A stretch of DNA of 64,000 bases from Rhynchopus euleeides (taxonomy: Eukaryota > Euglenozoa > Diplonemea > Diplonemida > Diplonemidae), in the NCBI GenBank assembly GCA_963210315.1, contig OY723313.1, positions 1,550,001-1,614,000 on the forward strand. The letters run 5' to 3'. The first letter of the stretch is position 1. The number at the start of each line of letters is the position of its first letter. The translations under genes were made by a program, and so were the position numbers. Positions 54,401-64,000 of this stretch are shown one piece after another. The notes under the pieces were generated by a model that was not told the origin of the DNA, made no database searches, and saw only the letters and a list, made by a program, of their open reading frames with translations.

Positions 54401-55999
54401 TGGCTTGGCCGTACCGGGTGAGGCTCGTACACGCTCGTGCACCCCCAACTAGCATATCCACACCCAGGCCACGTTCGAAAACTATGTCCCAATCGCCCCC
54501 AGAAACGAACGAAGAAAAGGGATACGGGACGCCTTATGGAAAATTGGGGAAGAAGAATAAAAATCAGTCAAAAAAAAAGCAAACCAAATCAAAAACGGAT
54601 TCGAAAAAATACCTCAAAAATGCAGAAGTACGGCCTCTCTCGCTCTCTGTCTCTCTCTCTCTCTCAGTCAAAACATTACATCACATCACGTCACATCGCA
54701 TAACCCAAAAACACACGGGCTGGGGAACCGCGCGCTTCCGCCCCCCCCCTCCCCCCCCCCCCCCCCCTCCCGTTCACTTTGAATGGAGAGCGCGTATCGG
54801 ATCGGTGATCCACAAGCAAGAACATTCACATAGAACGAGAGAGGTCCACCCCCCTGCCTCATGATAAGGGGTGAGGTAGGGCTAGCTCAGCAGGGGGGTT
54901 GGGGTTGGGGGGGAGGGCAGATTTCCATCGACAGACCAAGCTCTGGCAAGAAATACCCCCTCCGCCCCCTCCCCCCCCCCTCCCCCATGGATCGCTCGCC
55001 ACAGCGCCACACACCGGCGCCAAAAATCCGCATATTTGGCACAGCCACCCCCCCCTTCCCCCCCCTCCCTCCCCTTTCCAGGCCGCCTGTTATAGGCTCC
55101 TCCAACAAGAAGAAGTCAAAACGAAAGCCAATCAACTGGGAGGTAGGTGCCTTCCCTTGTCGGGTGGGTGGGGGCAGGGCGGGAGAGCGCTGGCAACAGC
55201 ACCCCGTCTAGAAGCCTCTGATCCGCATGTGGTGGTGAGGGGTGGTGGTGGTGGTGGTGGTGGGTGTGGTTTCTGCGAGAAGCTCCTCTTCCCGCCACCA
55301 CCACACGCCCCCCCCCCTCGCTCTCGAACTGTGTGCGCTGCATCAAGGTTTCTGTGCGGATCAGCTGCCTGTGTATGTTTAGGGCTGCACATCTGTTCAT
55401 TTGCTTTTGAACGAATTACTCTCGCCAACGAAAGTACAGCATGCAATTCTCTGGAGGGGAGGACAGCTGGGTTTGGCCGACACACACACACACACACATC
55501 TACAGAACATTATTTATAAACACAAACAAACAAGCAAAAAACACAACAAAGGGAAGCAACCCGAAGGGAAAAGAAACCCCTCCATATCGCAAAGCCAAGG
55601 CTTGACAGGCCAAGCGAAGCGACACTCACTTCAAAAAGCGACAAAAACGAGGAAAGTCAAGTACATAAAAGGCGGTCTGGATGACGTCGGTGCTGTGATG
55701 ATTGAGAAGATGCCACGACACCGGGAGTGTCGTTAGAAATTCTGACGACGAAGAGGCGAGACCTCACCAGGTGGGTTACACCACCACAACATGGTGAGAG
55801 GGGTGGGGAGCGGTGACATTATCGCGCATGGCATGTGTGCCGAGCGGGGTTCGAAAAAATAAGGCAACATCAACAAAAAAGGAAACTGAAACGAGATTGC
55901 GAGGCGAGAACCGGGCAACCCAAGGAGTACCCCCAAACAAGGGGACCACCGCACCCCCTCCTCAGGTGGGTCTCCGCAGTGCTCCCGCTAAGAAAAAAA
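51430..55999. other. Gene-poor region dominated by homopolymer and simple-sequence DNA
   Basis: No coding region is convincing on either strand. Notable C-runs: 52264-52284 (21 C), 53422-53440 (19 C) and 54751-54767 (17 C); a G-run lies at 52447-52461. CT microsatellite lies at about 54637-54666 and CA at about 55482-55498. GCACGCCAGGGTTGTGGCCGTCG near 52051 and CGCACGCCAGGGTTATGGTCGTCG near 54028 are a short dispersed repeat. Confidence 0.4.
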
Positions 56000-56098
56000 C
56001 CGGTCATATATGACCAAAAAAAAGGGGTCCGAAAAACGTGCCGGTCATATATGACCGGAGGGGGGGTCGGTCATATATGACCGGTCATATCTGACTGG
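56000..56098. repeat. Cluster of four GGTCATATATGACC palindromes
   Basis: Perfect palindromes CCGGTCATATATGACCGG or its core occur at 56000-56015, 56041-56058 and 56068-56084, with a mutated fourth at 56081-56098 (CCGGTCATATCTGACTGG) that overlaps the third. The half-site GGTCATAT is repeated eight times in 99 bp. This resembles a cluster of dimeric protein-binding sites or a nested set of foldbacks. No gene is within 4 kb. Confidence 0.7.
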
Positions 56099-56115
56099 TG
56101 GGTCCTGGGCAGGTG

Positions 56116-56168
56116 GGCCAGTCAGGTTTGTGGTGGGGGCGAAGCTCCCACTACAAACCTGACTGGCC
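56116..56168. repeat. 25-bp-arm hairpin with GAA loop
   Basis: The left arm 56116-56140 (starting GGCCAGTCAGGTTTGT) and the right arm 56144-56168 (ending ACAAACCTGACTGGCC) pair over 25 bp with two mismatches around a GAA loop. The centre reads GCGAAGC, a sequence known to form an unusually stable DNA mini-hairpin. Confidence 0.75.
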
Positions 56169-56378
56169 ACTGAAACAATACAGAGCTTTTGTGATACTTC
56201 AGGTGTTCTCGCGTAGCAGCTGCAGGAAAATATCGGAGATTACTGGACATCCACTGCAGCTGGCACCAGGCCTGGCATGCTCACAACCCATGTCGGAGGA
56301 ACATCCCTCTTGTGGGAAGAGCTGCGACTTCAAGATGCAGGTGAACCCACAAAAAGAGGCGGGGATGGGATGTGCAAG

Positions 56379-56441
56379 GAACAAATGTTCACTACCGTGG
56401 CCTCCGGCGGCTAGGGGGCTCCGCCCCCCAGACCCCCTCCT
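56379..56441. repeat. ~60-bp dispersed repeat, copy 1
   Basis: The block ACTACCGTGGCCTCCGGCGG, then CTAGGGGGCTCCGCCCCCCAG and ACCCCC. Further copies lie at 56514-56578 and 57642-57704. Each ends in a G/C hairpin (CTGGGGGGC-TCC-GCCCCCCAG; here one A disturbs the left arm) and each is preceded by a variant of AACAAATGTTC. Confidence 0.75.
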
Positions 56442-56513
56442 GTGGAATCTAGATTCGAAAGCCGCCCAGGAAGATGGAAGCAGCCTATCTCGCCCAAAAT
56501 CTGTTGCCCTGCA

Positions 56514-56578
56514 GAACGAATGCTCACTACCGTGGCCTCCGGCGGCTGGGGGGCTCCGCCCCCCAGACCCCCCCTGTC
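56514..56578. repeat. ~60-bp dispersed repeat, copy 2
   Basis: Same unit as 56379-56441, with a perfect CTGGGGGGC-TCC-GCCCCCCAG hairpin; preceded by AACGAATGCTC. It is followed directly by the two hairpins at 56583-56652. Confidence 0.75.
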
Positions 56579-56582
56579 GCCT

Positions 56583-56652
56583 GTCTCGCAAGTCCTTCTT
56601 GCGAGACTGGCCATTTCCCGCGTAGTCTCGGGCGCGCGAAGCGCGCCCGAGA
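56583..56652. repeat. Two adjacent perfect hairpins
   Basis: GTCTCGCAAG (56583-56592) pairs with CTTGCGAGAC (56598-56607) around a 5-base loop. TCTCGGGCGCGC (56626-56637) pairs with GCGCGCCCGAGA (56641-56652) around GAA. The second is followed by AAAAATTTTC, the same tail that follows the hairpin at 57851-57875. Confidence 0.75.
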
Positions 56653-57044
56653 AAAATTTTCACTGAACGGGAAGGGGGGAAAAAAAATCCAAAAATCCAA
56701 AAACAAAAATGACCGGCCCGTCGGCCTTAGCGGGAACACTGGGTCAGGGGATAAGATAGGTCTGGTTTTCCGGTTTTCAAAACCAGGGTTTCCCGGTTCC
56801 CGGTTTTCTGGGGGAAAAAAAAAAGGTCGATCTCATTTTTGGCGGTTTTTTTTGTGACTTTGGGACAGTAAAACAGTCAGAAAAAACGCCATAAAAAAAT
56901 AGAAAGTGACCCCATCGTGATCCGCACAGAGCTCAAATAGTCCAAAGAAGGCAGAGAAGCGGAGAAGAAAAAATGGACCTAGCGGGTGGCCCGGTGGGTG
57001 GTGATGCCCTCGTCATGCAGGTCTCTTCTGTTTTGAAGGTGCAC

Positions 57045-57220
57045 ACATGGTGGACTCCAGCCACCATGTCTAAGAGGGAGTCTAAGACTGCAGTCTGTAC
57101 TGGAGACGGGAGTCTATTTTCTAGCTAATTTACGCTCAGACTCCCGCTAGTTGAGACTCATGGGAGACACACGGTGTACTCCAGCGGAGGTAGGGTAACC
57201 TCCGCTGGAGTTCACCGTGT
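57045..57220. repeat. Three consecutive inverted repeats
   Basis: ACATGGTGG / CCACCATGT (57045-57069, 7-base loop); CGGGAGTCT / AGACTCCCG (about 57108-57146); and a 23-bp arm pair 57169-57191 / 57198-57220 (ACACGGTG..CCAGCGGAGGT) with one mismatch and a 6-base loop. No gene is adjacent. ACTCCAG is shared between the first loop and the third stem. Confidence 0.75.
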
Positions 57221-57641
57221 CGTCTGCCTCTGTGCAGCGTCACTCGGTGCCATCGAATACATGGCGACATCCCACCAACTCGAGACAGATCTGCTTGTCT
57301 GGAGGGCTGAGACGAGAACACGAACGACTTTCAAGCAGTCTTGAAGGTCGCCAAGCCTATTGGGGGCAACTCACAGATGAGATTTGTTTGTTGCCTGTCG
57401 TCACAGCTGGGGAGAAAGCAGGTGCCCATCTCCTCGATAACGGAATGTGTGCAGAGATCTCGTGGACCCTTTGGCCATTCTGTCGTGCACCCACTCCACC
57501 CACAACGCACACCTGTCATGAGTGGTCGCTCCCCCGTCCTCCTCCACCCTGAAGGTTGAGCCCTCAAGGACCAGTGATCTCCTGCTGGCCGGGCTGCGAT
57601 ACAGCGAAGCCTTCCTACTTACAAGCGAATCCAGACTGTAG

Positions 57642-57704
57642 GGAACAGATGTTCACTACCGTGGCCTCCGGCGGCTGGGGGGCTCCGCCCCCCAGACCCC
57701 CCTG
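57642..57704. repeat. ~60-bp dispersed repeat, copy 3
   Basis: Third copy of the unit at 56379 and 56514, with a perfect CTGGGGGGC-TCC-GCCCCCCAG hairpin and AACAGATGTTC in front. It lies 1.1 kb from copy 2; between them the sequence is unrelated apart from hairpins. Confidence 0.75.
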
Positions 57705-57850
57705 TGTAAAAACAATGCACCAGACCGGTTTTTTAGCCGAGAGTCCAAACTTTCAAAGCAGCTGCTGCGCCTGCCCCACCAAGCAGCCTCAGTACGACAG
57801 GACGCGCGCAGGCACCGGGCCCTCTCAGATTCTGGGAGGGTTTGCGTGGG

Positions 57851-57875
57851 TCGCGCGCGCCGAAGGCGCGCGCGA
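57851..57875. repeat. Perfect 11-bp hairpin with GAA loop and AAAAATTTTC tail
   Basis: TCGCGCGCGCC (57851-57861), GAA, GGCGCGCGCGA (57865-57875), then the A/T tail. Its stem differs in sequence from that at 56626-56652 but keeps the same loop, position and tail. Both lie 70-150 bp after a copy of the 60-bp repeat, so repeat plus hairpin plus tail may be one composite unit. Confidence 0.7.
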
Positions 57876-60800
57876 AAAATTTTCAAAACCAGAAAAACCG
57901 GAAAACGGCGCCAGAAAAAAAGTCTATCTTATACCCTGCACTGGGTCTCCGAGAAAAAAAAAAGAGCACAGGTTTTCACGCCGTTATGCCGGTCACGGAG
58001 GGTGGTTGAGACACCGCTGCTCCCGGCAACTGCCATACCACACATTGTGCTCACGTCAGTCCCCGTCTCTTTCCTTCCTCCCCCCCCGGCAAAAACGGGG
58101 GCTGACATATTACTGCCTTTAGTTCGGGCTTCAATTTTCAGCGATTTGTTTAAAAAAAACATAAAAAAGGAACGGCGTAACTGCTGTGGAGGAGGGTGTG
58201 CTGTGTTGGGGGTGGGATAGAAACCCGCGTGCCACCACCCCCCCCCTCCTCCTCCTTCTCCTTCTCCCCTCCTGTCCCCCCCCCCCCCCAAATGACAGCA
58301 CCAGCAACCGCTCGCAACCCCCACCCACCCACACCCCTCTTGTCGAACACTACTCGCTCTGGTGTAATGACCAGGGGAACACCACGTATACGACTGGCCC
58401 CATATAGGCAGGCTGCTGTACAGCTCTTTGTTGTCTCACGCAGTGCTATTTTGGTTTTCCTCCGGCACCCGGAGGATCCTGCGAGCACTGGTCTCACGAC
58501 AAAAAAAATTGTCCCCATCCTCTCTCATCTCATCCCCCGCAGTGCACTGCCCCCCCCCCCCCCCCCCGATATTCGATACCAGATCCCCTTTGTTTCTGTT
58601 GTTTTTCGAGATGTAGAGGGGAGGGGGTGTGGGGGGGAGGTGGAGATTGAGAGATAAAACCGGGTCCGACCCGGTGTGTTTTGTTCGTCACTCGCTTGTG
58701 GGGTGTGAGCTCAAAGCGGCGGTGCAAATATCTTTTCGCAAGCCCTTTCCCCGCCCCAAGCGGCACGTCGTTCAAAATTTGTTCGTGTGTGATCTGGACA
58801 CGGAACTCCGCCCCGGGAGGCCAACAGCAATACGACAACAGTTACCAACAGCAACACAACCTAGAGAATTACAGGCGATACCCGACAGGCCGTTGCCCTC
58901 TGACCCTCCTCCGCCTTTCACATCCCCCGTACCCCCGTCTCTGTGAGCCAGTAATGGATCAACACCTTTTATGTTGTGTGCGTTATTTTTTTTCTCATTG
59001 ATTCCGGCTTTTTCGTTGTGACCCCGGATCGCAAACGAAAACCCCGCCCCCTCCCCCCCCAACCTCAGCAGAGTGGGTTGTGATCCCTTTAGAAACTGGG
59101 GGTCGTATTTTTAGAGCTGTTTGTGTGTGCCGCGACTACAACTCCTCAGCAAGTTTGGGGATTACTGCCGTATCTTCGGAGGCACGGTTGGGAGACGAAA
59201 ACAGAACACACACAACTCTCGCCATGCACTTGGTGTATGCCTCACCTGCTGTGAGACGGAATGTATGAGCCACGCACTCCGCAGTGCAAGAGCAGGTGCT
59301 TGGTATGATGATGAGCGCCACGACAAAAAGATTCGCGTGTGTGTCACCGGGCGGAGTTACCGCCGTATCCGGGAAGATCCGGGATCATTAACGACGCCTT
59401 GTGCTTGGGGCGACGCGGGGGTGCACACACGCACCCACTGAATGTTGTTGTTGATTGTTGATCGGTTATCACGCTTTTTGTGACTCCCCCACCAACCGGT
59501 GTGGGGTGGTGGTGGTTGTCTCAGTGACGAACAACATCACAACAAAGACGTCCCCACCGGCTCGAGGCACACCTTCCCCCCACCCACCCCCCGCTGCTTC
59601 CATGGTCGATGCACCTACCCACCCCCCACCCACACACAAGACGTGCAGCGCACACACATGCCCTTTTGGCAACTATAGATCGCAAGCTGTGCGGACAAGC
59701 GAACACCCCAGACACGTCCTAGCTAGGAGGGGTGGGGCCTGTTGGCTTCAACCATGGGGCACGCCACCTCACAGGGTGTGACAGTGCGGTGATCACATCA
59801 AGACCAAGGCGCTCTCGGTGTGATCTGCACTACTATGAAAAGACTCGCGTTGTGTGTTGCGTGTAAGCCGCACAAAACCGGGTTGCAAAAGTGGTGGCGG
59901 CGGCGGTGCTTCCCTTGTATTTTCTCCAGTATATTCTCCCCCCGCCCCCCTCCAACTGGATGCCTGCTGGATGTGGTTTGTTCGGAACAACAGCGCAATG
60001 TTGTGTTGTGTGTGTTTTTTTTTGGTTTCTTGTGCCCACGCCGCGCGGGGGAAGTTTGCCGAATACACCTCTGGCACACTCTTTTCCGGTATTTTTTTCT
60101 CTGTTTCTTTCTGGTGGAGAGCAGGCGTGACAGGGGTTGGGGGGGGGGGGGGGTAACAATGTACGTTCTGTCTGTTGTTGGCACATCCAGAGCTCTGCTC
60201 CAGAGGAGCAAAACAAGGGACCACATACCCGAGACACTCTCCCCAGTTTTTTGCAAAGTGTTTTGGTGCCAAATGCTGAAGGGCCCACACCACACAAACA
60301 CGCGTTTGGGGAGGGGGTGGTGGTGGTGGTGCGAAGTGAAGGGAACTGCACAACAAGGCAAGAGGCTTCAACAGCCGAGGTTTCTCGATATTTTCTCAGC
60401 ATACCCGAATGGGAGTGTGACCCCCACCCCCCACCCCTCCCCCCCCCCCCCGATCGCAACCAAGTCCTTGCCTGTCTGAAGCACACATCTTGAGTGAGCT
60501 CACACGACACCATTGCGACGCCCCGTGTGCAGAACAAAAGAAATCAAGAAACATGCCCCCGTCTCCCCACCCCCCCCCAGAGAAGGGCGAAACAGCACAA
60601 GAATTGAAAAGAAATGCATTTTTTGTCAGGAACATCGACAGAGAGAAGACATCATTCATATCCCCCACAACACACACACATACACCCTCCCCCCCCTCCC
60701 CCCGATTTTAGTCAGGGCAAAATACAAGGGCTCGCCCTTTTTCTGCACTCTTTAGAGCAAAAGCTCCCCATCCCATCCCACCTCACCCACCCTCATCCCT

Positions 60801-61404
60801 CTCCTGTTTCCCCCCCTTTTGCCCCACCATCTTCAAATTTCATGTCATGGCTATCTGGTTCTGCTACGTTGAATCTTCACACACATATGTCCGGCGTGCG
60901 TCTGGGTTCTGGTTGCTCCGTGAGTTCGTCAAGGTTATTGCAAGGGCTGCTGTTGGCCATCTGAGTGCTTCTGGGAGCTCACACAGGTCGAGGGAGGGAG
61001 GGAGGGACAGGGGAGGGGGGTGTGGGTGTGAGAGAAGATGAGAGAGGGGGGGGGGCAAAAAAAGTCTTGGAAAAAAGCTTGAAAAAATAGTTGCAAAAAA
61101 AGCACAAATGATGCGGCAGGATCAAGTCTGATCCTAAATCGGAGTAAGTATAAGAGATTCGGCCAAAATATATTTTTTTCCATACCATCCAAAACACAGC
61201 GCAGCATTGTGTATAGGAGGAAATACGATACTAGAAAGGACTGGCGTCATCACCTCTGTCATGTTTCCCTTTCTTCGTGCTCCACCACACCTTCTGTACT
61301 TCAGACAACACAAACACACAATAGCCGGTCGTGAGATTTGTGCAGAGGAGTGGTGGAAGCGGTCAACAAAACATTTTTCTGACCAAAATAGACCTGGCCA
61401 CCTG
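57876..61404. other. Gene-poor region, simple-sequence rich
   Basis: No convincing gene. C-runs lie at 58276-58289 and 58550-58567, a G-run at 60139-60153. The stretch 61050-61270 is AT-rich for this window and holds GGATCA/TGATCC around AGTC (about 61119-61134). I could not identify an RNA gene there. Confidence 0.35.
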
Positions 61405-62420
61405 TTCCTTGATTGCTGCCACAGCTGAGCCGTGAGCTCCAGGTGCAACCTCACAAAGGCACTTCCACACAAGCGCCCCCGCAGCTGTCTTGCGCTCCAA
61501 GAGCACAACCAGCTGTTTTTTCGTGACTCCACAGGTGACCTTTGCATCGCCAGCCGCGCTTTTTCTCCGTGACTTCACAGTCGAGCCCTGAGCTCCAGGA
61601 AAACCGCACACACCACTAGCCGTTCCTTGTGCCTCTTTAGTATGCCCTGAGCCTAGGAGCCCATCACAGGAAAAGAAGACCTCTGCACCGCGAGCCGTTT
61701 CTTCCTGCGACTCCACAGCGGGCCCTGAGCTCCAGGAGCTGATGTGCATTAGATTAAGACGTGCACCATTTGCTGCTCGTTACGCGACTCCACAGTGAGC
61801 CCTGAGCTCCCGGATCTGACCGCAGGAGAGGACCATGAGCTGTTCGCTTCGCGACTCCACAGTGGGCCTTGAGCTCCCGGAGCATGAGAGTATCACGAGC
61901 TGTTCGCCTGCGACTCCACAGTGAGCCCTGAGCTCCCGGATCTGACCGCAGGAGAGGACCATGAGCTGTTCGCTTCGCGACTCCACAGTGGGCCTTGAGC
62001 TCCCGGAGCATGAGAGTATCACGAGCTGTTCGCCTGCGACTCCACAGTGAGCCCTGAGCTCCCGGAGCTGACCGCATGAGACGACCATGAGCTGTTCGCT
62101 TTGCGACTCCACAGTGAGCCCTGAGCTCCCGGAGCATGAGAATGTCACGAGCTGTTCGCCTGTTCGCCACAGTGAGCCCTGACCTCCCGGATCTGACCGC
62201 ATGAGAGGACCATGGGCTGTTCGCTTCGCGACTCCTCAGTGGACCCCCGAGCCCCCGGAGCATGAGTATGTCACGAGCTGTTTCACCTGCGACTTCACGT
62301 GAGCCCTGAGCCCCCGGAGCTGACCGCATGAGAGGACCATGGGCTGTTCGCTTCGCGACTCCACAGTGGGCCCTCGAACTCCCGGAGCATGAGAAGATCA
62401 TCAGCTGTTCGTTCGCGACT
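61405..62420. repeat. Diverged ~65-bp minisatellite, left block
   Basis: A motif CTCCACAGTGAGCCCTGAGC followed by TCCCGGAGC recurs about every 57-69 bp from ~61790 to ~62365, in alternating long and short spacings that make a ~126-bp higher-order period (near-identical dimers at 61790-62050). More diverged units (CACAGCTGAGCCGTGAGCTCC type) extend left to ~61420. The array reads as open frame on the minus strand (unit length roughly divisible by three in places), but the repeated peptides are low-complexity and I do not call a gene. Confidence 0.75.
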
Positions 62421-62639
62421 CGACCCCCCAGGGCCCCCTCCGATTCGGACCCGCAGAGAGGTGACAACCTGTCTCGCAGGGTTCTGGGTCCAGCACGGCT
62501 CCTCCAGAGAGATGCTCGCAGAGAAGGATGCGATGCAGCTGACGACCGTCACTGTGCGCCGCATCGCGAGTTCCTCGCGGAGCAAGACCTGGACAGTGCG
62601 GAGGAGATCCTCGGGGGCTGGGCTTCGCCTCCCAGGGGT

Positions 62640-63262
62640 GACGAGCGCCCTCTGTGATAGCGTGGATAACCGGCGGTCGTATCAGCCGCATATGCCGGAT
62701 TCAGCGTTTGAGGTGCTGCAGAGCGCGAGGGGGTTCAACCGGGTGCAGCGGGCGCGGGTTGTCCCCGGGACAGGCGATTCACAGACTGAGCCGAGTGGTT
62801 TCACAGACATCCGTGCATCGGCATCGATACAGGAGAGGCGGCACCTGATGCCACGAAACGCGCCAGCCGTGTCCACAATGGGAACAACCCACGAGTCCCT
62901 CGGGAGGGGGCGGGTATGAGGTGAACACTACCGGCGACTCCTTCGGTGACCTGCCGTTGCACCGCAGCAGGGGTTAACTTTGCACTGCGGATGCACGAGT
63001 CACTCTTCACCGTCCCCTGACACCCGTGCGGGTTGGGGTGAACAGCGGACCGGTCGCCTCGGAGGAAGTCGCTCTCACAAGCGTGTCGACTTCTTCGGGC
63101 GCACCGTGGACGTCGCGGTGCGGCCGGAGGGTGTGGGCCACTCGGGTGCGGTGGCCCTTCGCGTCGACCTGTGGACCTGCCTCCCTGCAGTGTCGGCCCC
63201 CCGAGGAGATGGCGCTGAAGGGGGTGAAGCAGGTGGTGCTGACGACCTGCATCTGGCCCGAA
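62640..63262 (+). pseudogene. Decayed class III adenylate/guanylate cyclase catalytic domain
   Basis: Four pieces follow the order of a class III cyclase domain. GFTDIRASASIQERRHLMP at 62797 onward corresponds to the FTDI metal-site strand (Asp at 62806-62808) and following helix. GYEVNTTGDSF at 62912-62944 corresponds to the G-Y-E-V-K-T-x-G-D-[SA]-F hairpin with the second metal Asp. VRVGVNSGPVA at 63026 is the RVGIHSGPV strand. DFFGRTVDVAVRPEGVGHSG at 63088 is the DFYGPTVNTAARIE..GHGG helix, with the transition-state Asn replaced by Asp and the Arg kept. The frame changes between pieces 1 and 2 and between 3 and 4, and TAA (62975-62977) lies between 2 and 3. It therefore cannot make an active enzyme. 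Such FTDI..YEVKT..GDSF domains are typical of the receptor-type cyclases of trypanosomes and relatives. Nothing upstream identifies a receptor part. Minisatellite units flank it on both sides. Confidence 0.7.
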
Positions 63263-64000
63263 AATCCTGAAGTCCCACAGTGAGCCCTGAGCTCCCGGAA
63301 CACGAGAAGACCATCAGCTGTATTGCCGGCAATTCCACAGCGGCCGAAGCTGACCGCACGAGAAGATCATGAGCTGGTCGTTCCCCGACTCCACAGTGAG
63401 CCCTGTGCTCCCGGAGCTGATCGTGATTAGATGAAGACCTCTACACCACTCGCTGCTGCGCCTGCGACGCCACAGCGGGCCCTGAGCTCACCAGGAGCAC
63501 CCGCGCGCAAACATTCACCACTCGTGATCCATGAACACCAGAAGCTGTTCGTCGGAGAAGAAGTCCTGTCCGGCACTAGCTGTCCGCCCTGCGACCCCAC
63601 AGTCGAGCGGGAGAGACTTGGGTTTCCTGAGCTCCAGGAGGTGAAGACCTCCACGAGCCGCTCTTCTTCGACGCCACAGCCGAGCCCGAGTTCCAGGAAC
63701 ATCCGCGCATCTGACTGTTCCTTGCGACTCAACAGCTGAGCTGTGAGTAACCATCCCACACAACTAGTCATTAGTTCATCTGGAGCTCATCGCATGAGAG
63801 GAACCCCCGTTCTACCGGCCATCTTCTGCGATTCCGCAGCTGACCTGTGCCCCGAGGGCAAACCCCATGAGCAGAAGACCTCATACACAACTGGGCGTTC
63901 TCTCCGTACCACTCTACAGCTGAGCCGTGAGCTCCGGGAGGAACCTTCCGCAGAAGTAGCCGCTTCCTGCGCAGCCGAACCGAGGGCTCCAAGAGCCAAG
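63263..64000. repeat. Diverged ~65-bp minisatellite, right block
   Basis: The same CACAGTGAGCCCTGAGCTCC motif resumes at ~63276 and continues, increasingly diverged (CACAGCGGGCCCTGAGCTC, CACAGCCGAGCCCGAGTTCC, TACAGCTGAGCCGTGAGCTC), to the end of the window. The array probably continues beyond it. Confidence 0.65.

Noticed and set aside
55800-55870. tRNA gene suggested by GGTTCGAA
   Set aside because: No A box, no anticodon arm and no acceptor stem pairing around the T-loop-like sequence.
61110-61150. U2 snRNA-like GATCAAGT near a small hairpin
   Set aside because: Eight matching bases only; no branch-recognition sequence or Sm site in the expected order.
61790-62400. CRISPR array
   Set aside because: Repeats are diverged, without unique spacers of constant length, and the genomic context is eukaryotic; a minisatellite fits.
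61754-62467. Minus-strand 237-aa repeat protein gene in the minisatellite
   Set aside because: The frame is open only because the unit is partly divisible by three; the peptide repeats lack a start context, domain or conservation independent of the DNA repeat.

Overview
This window looks like nuclear DNA of a GC-rich unicellular eukaryote, most plausibly a euglenozoan and perhaps a diplonemid. Every convincing gene lies on the + strand. Most start codons follow closely behind a pyrimidine-rich stretch ending in AG, with no upstream exon visible, as expected for spliced-leader trans-splicing of unidirectional gene arrays. Seven short spliceosomal introns could be placed from reading frame, and all seven begin with GTATG. 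The gene content fits a flagellate: an EFHC/myoclonin-type DM10 protein and an AIR9-like LRR/A9 protein (AIR9 homologues are known in plants and trypanosomatids), beside secreted polysaccharide-active proteins of bacterial or fungal flavour. The organism assignment is inference; no spliced-leader or rRNA gene was found.

Left part (1-13.2 kb): a plant-type heme peroxidase gene (321-2180) is cut at its proximal-histidine motif by an 800-bp insertion with a perfect 19-bp target duplication. A four-exon RBR-type E3 ubiquitin ligase (3161-11109) follows; its third intron carries a 1.14-kb transposon-like element. A secreted metallopeptidase-like pseudogene in three successive frames lies at 12.16-13.2 kb.

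Middle part (13.8-41.6 kb): a 1614-aa secreted multidomain protein (LamG, Cys-rich module, LamG, HEXXH domain, GQSNM esterase, cadherin-like, LamG); a PNKP-type polynucleotide kinase; a 1765-aa secreted repeat protein of unknown function; a 5.3-kb stretch with no intact gene that holds the second transposon copy and a minus-strand coding fossil; an AA10 lytic polysaccharide monooxygenase with two CBM1-like modules; an EFHC-like DM10/EF-hand protein; a secreted endonuclease/exonuclease/phosphatase-fold protein lacking its C-terminal motifs; and a probably N-myristoylated sulfurtransferase in which a two-rhodanese unit is tandemly duplicated.

Right part (44-64 kb): the AIR9-like gene has four exons (44187-51429). 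About 10 kb without recognisable genes follows, full of homopolymer C/G tracts and, at 56.0-57.9 kb, a dense island of palindromes and hairpins. The window ends in a diverged ~65-bp minisatellite (61.4-64 kb) that encloses a decayed class III nucleotide cyclase catalytic domain.

Functionally the secreted LPMO, esterase/peptidase protein, peroxidase and EEP protein suggest an osmotrophic or saprotrophic lifestyle that processes chitin, cellulose and acetylated polymers. The DM10 and AIR9-like proteins are probably cytoskeletal or flagellar.
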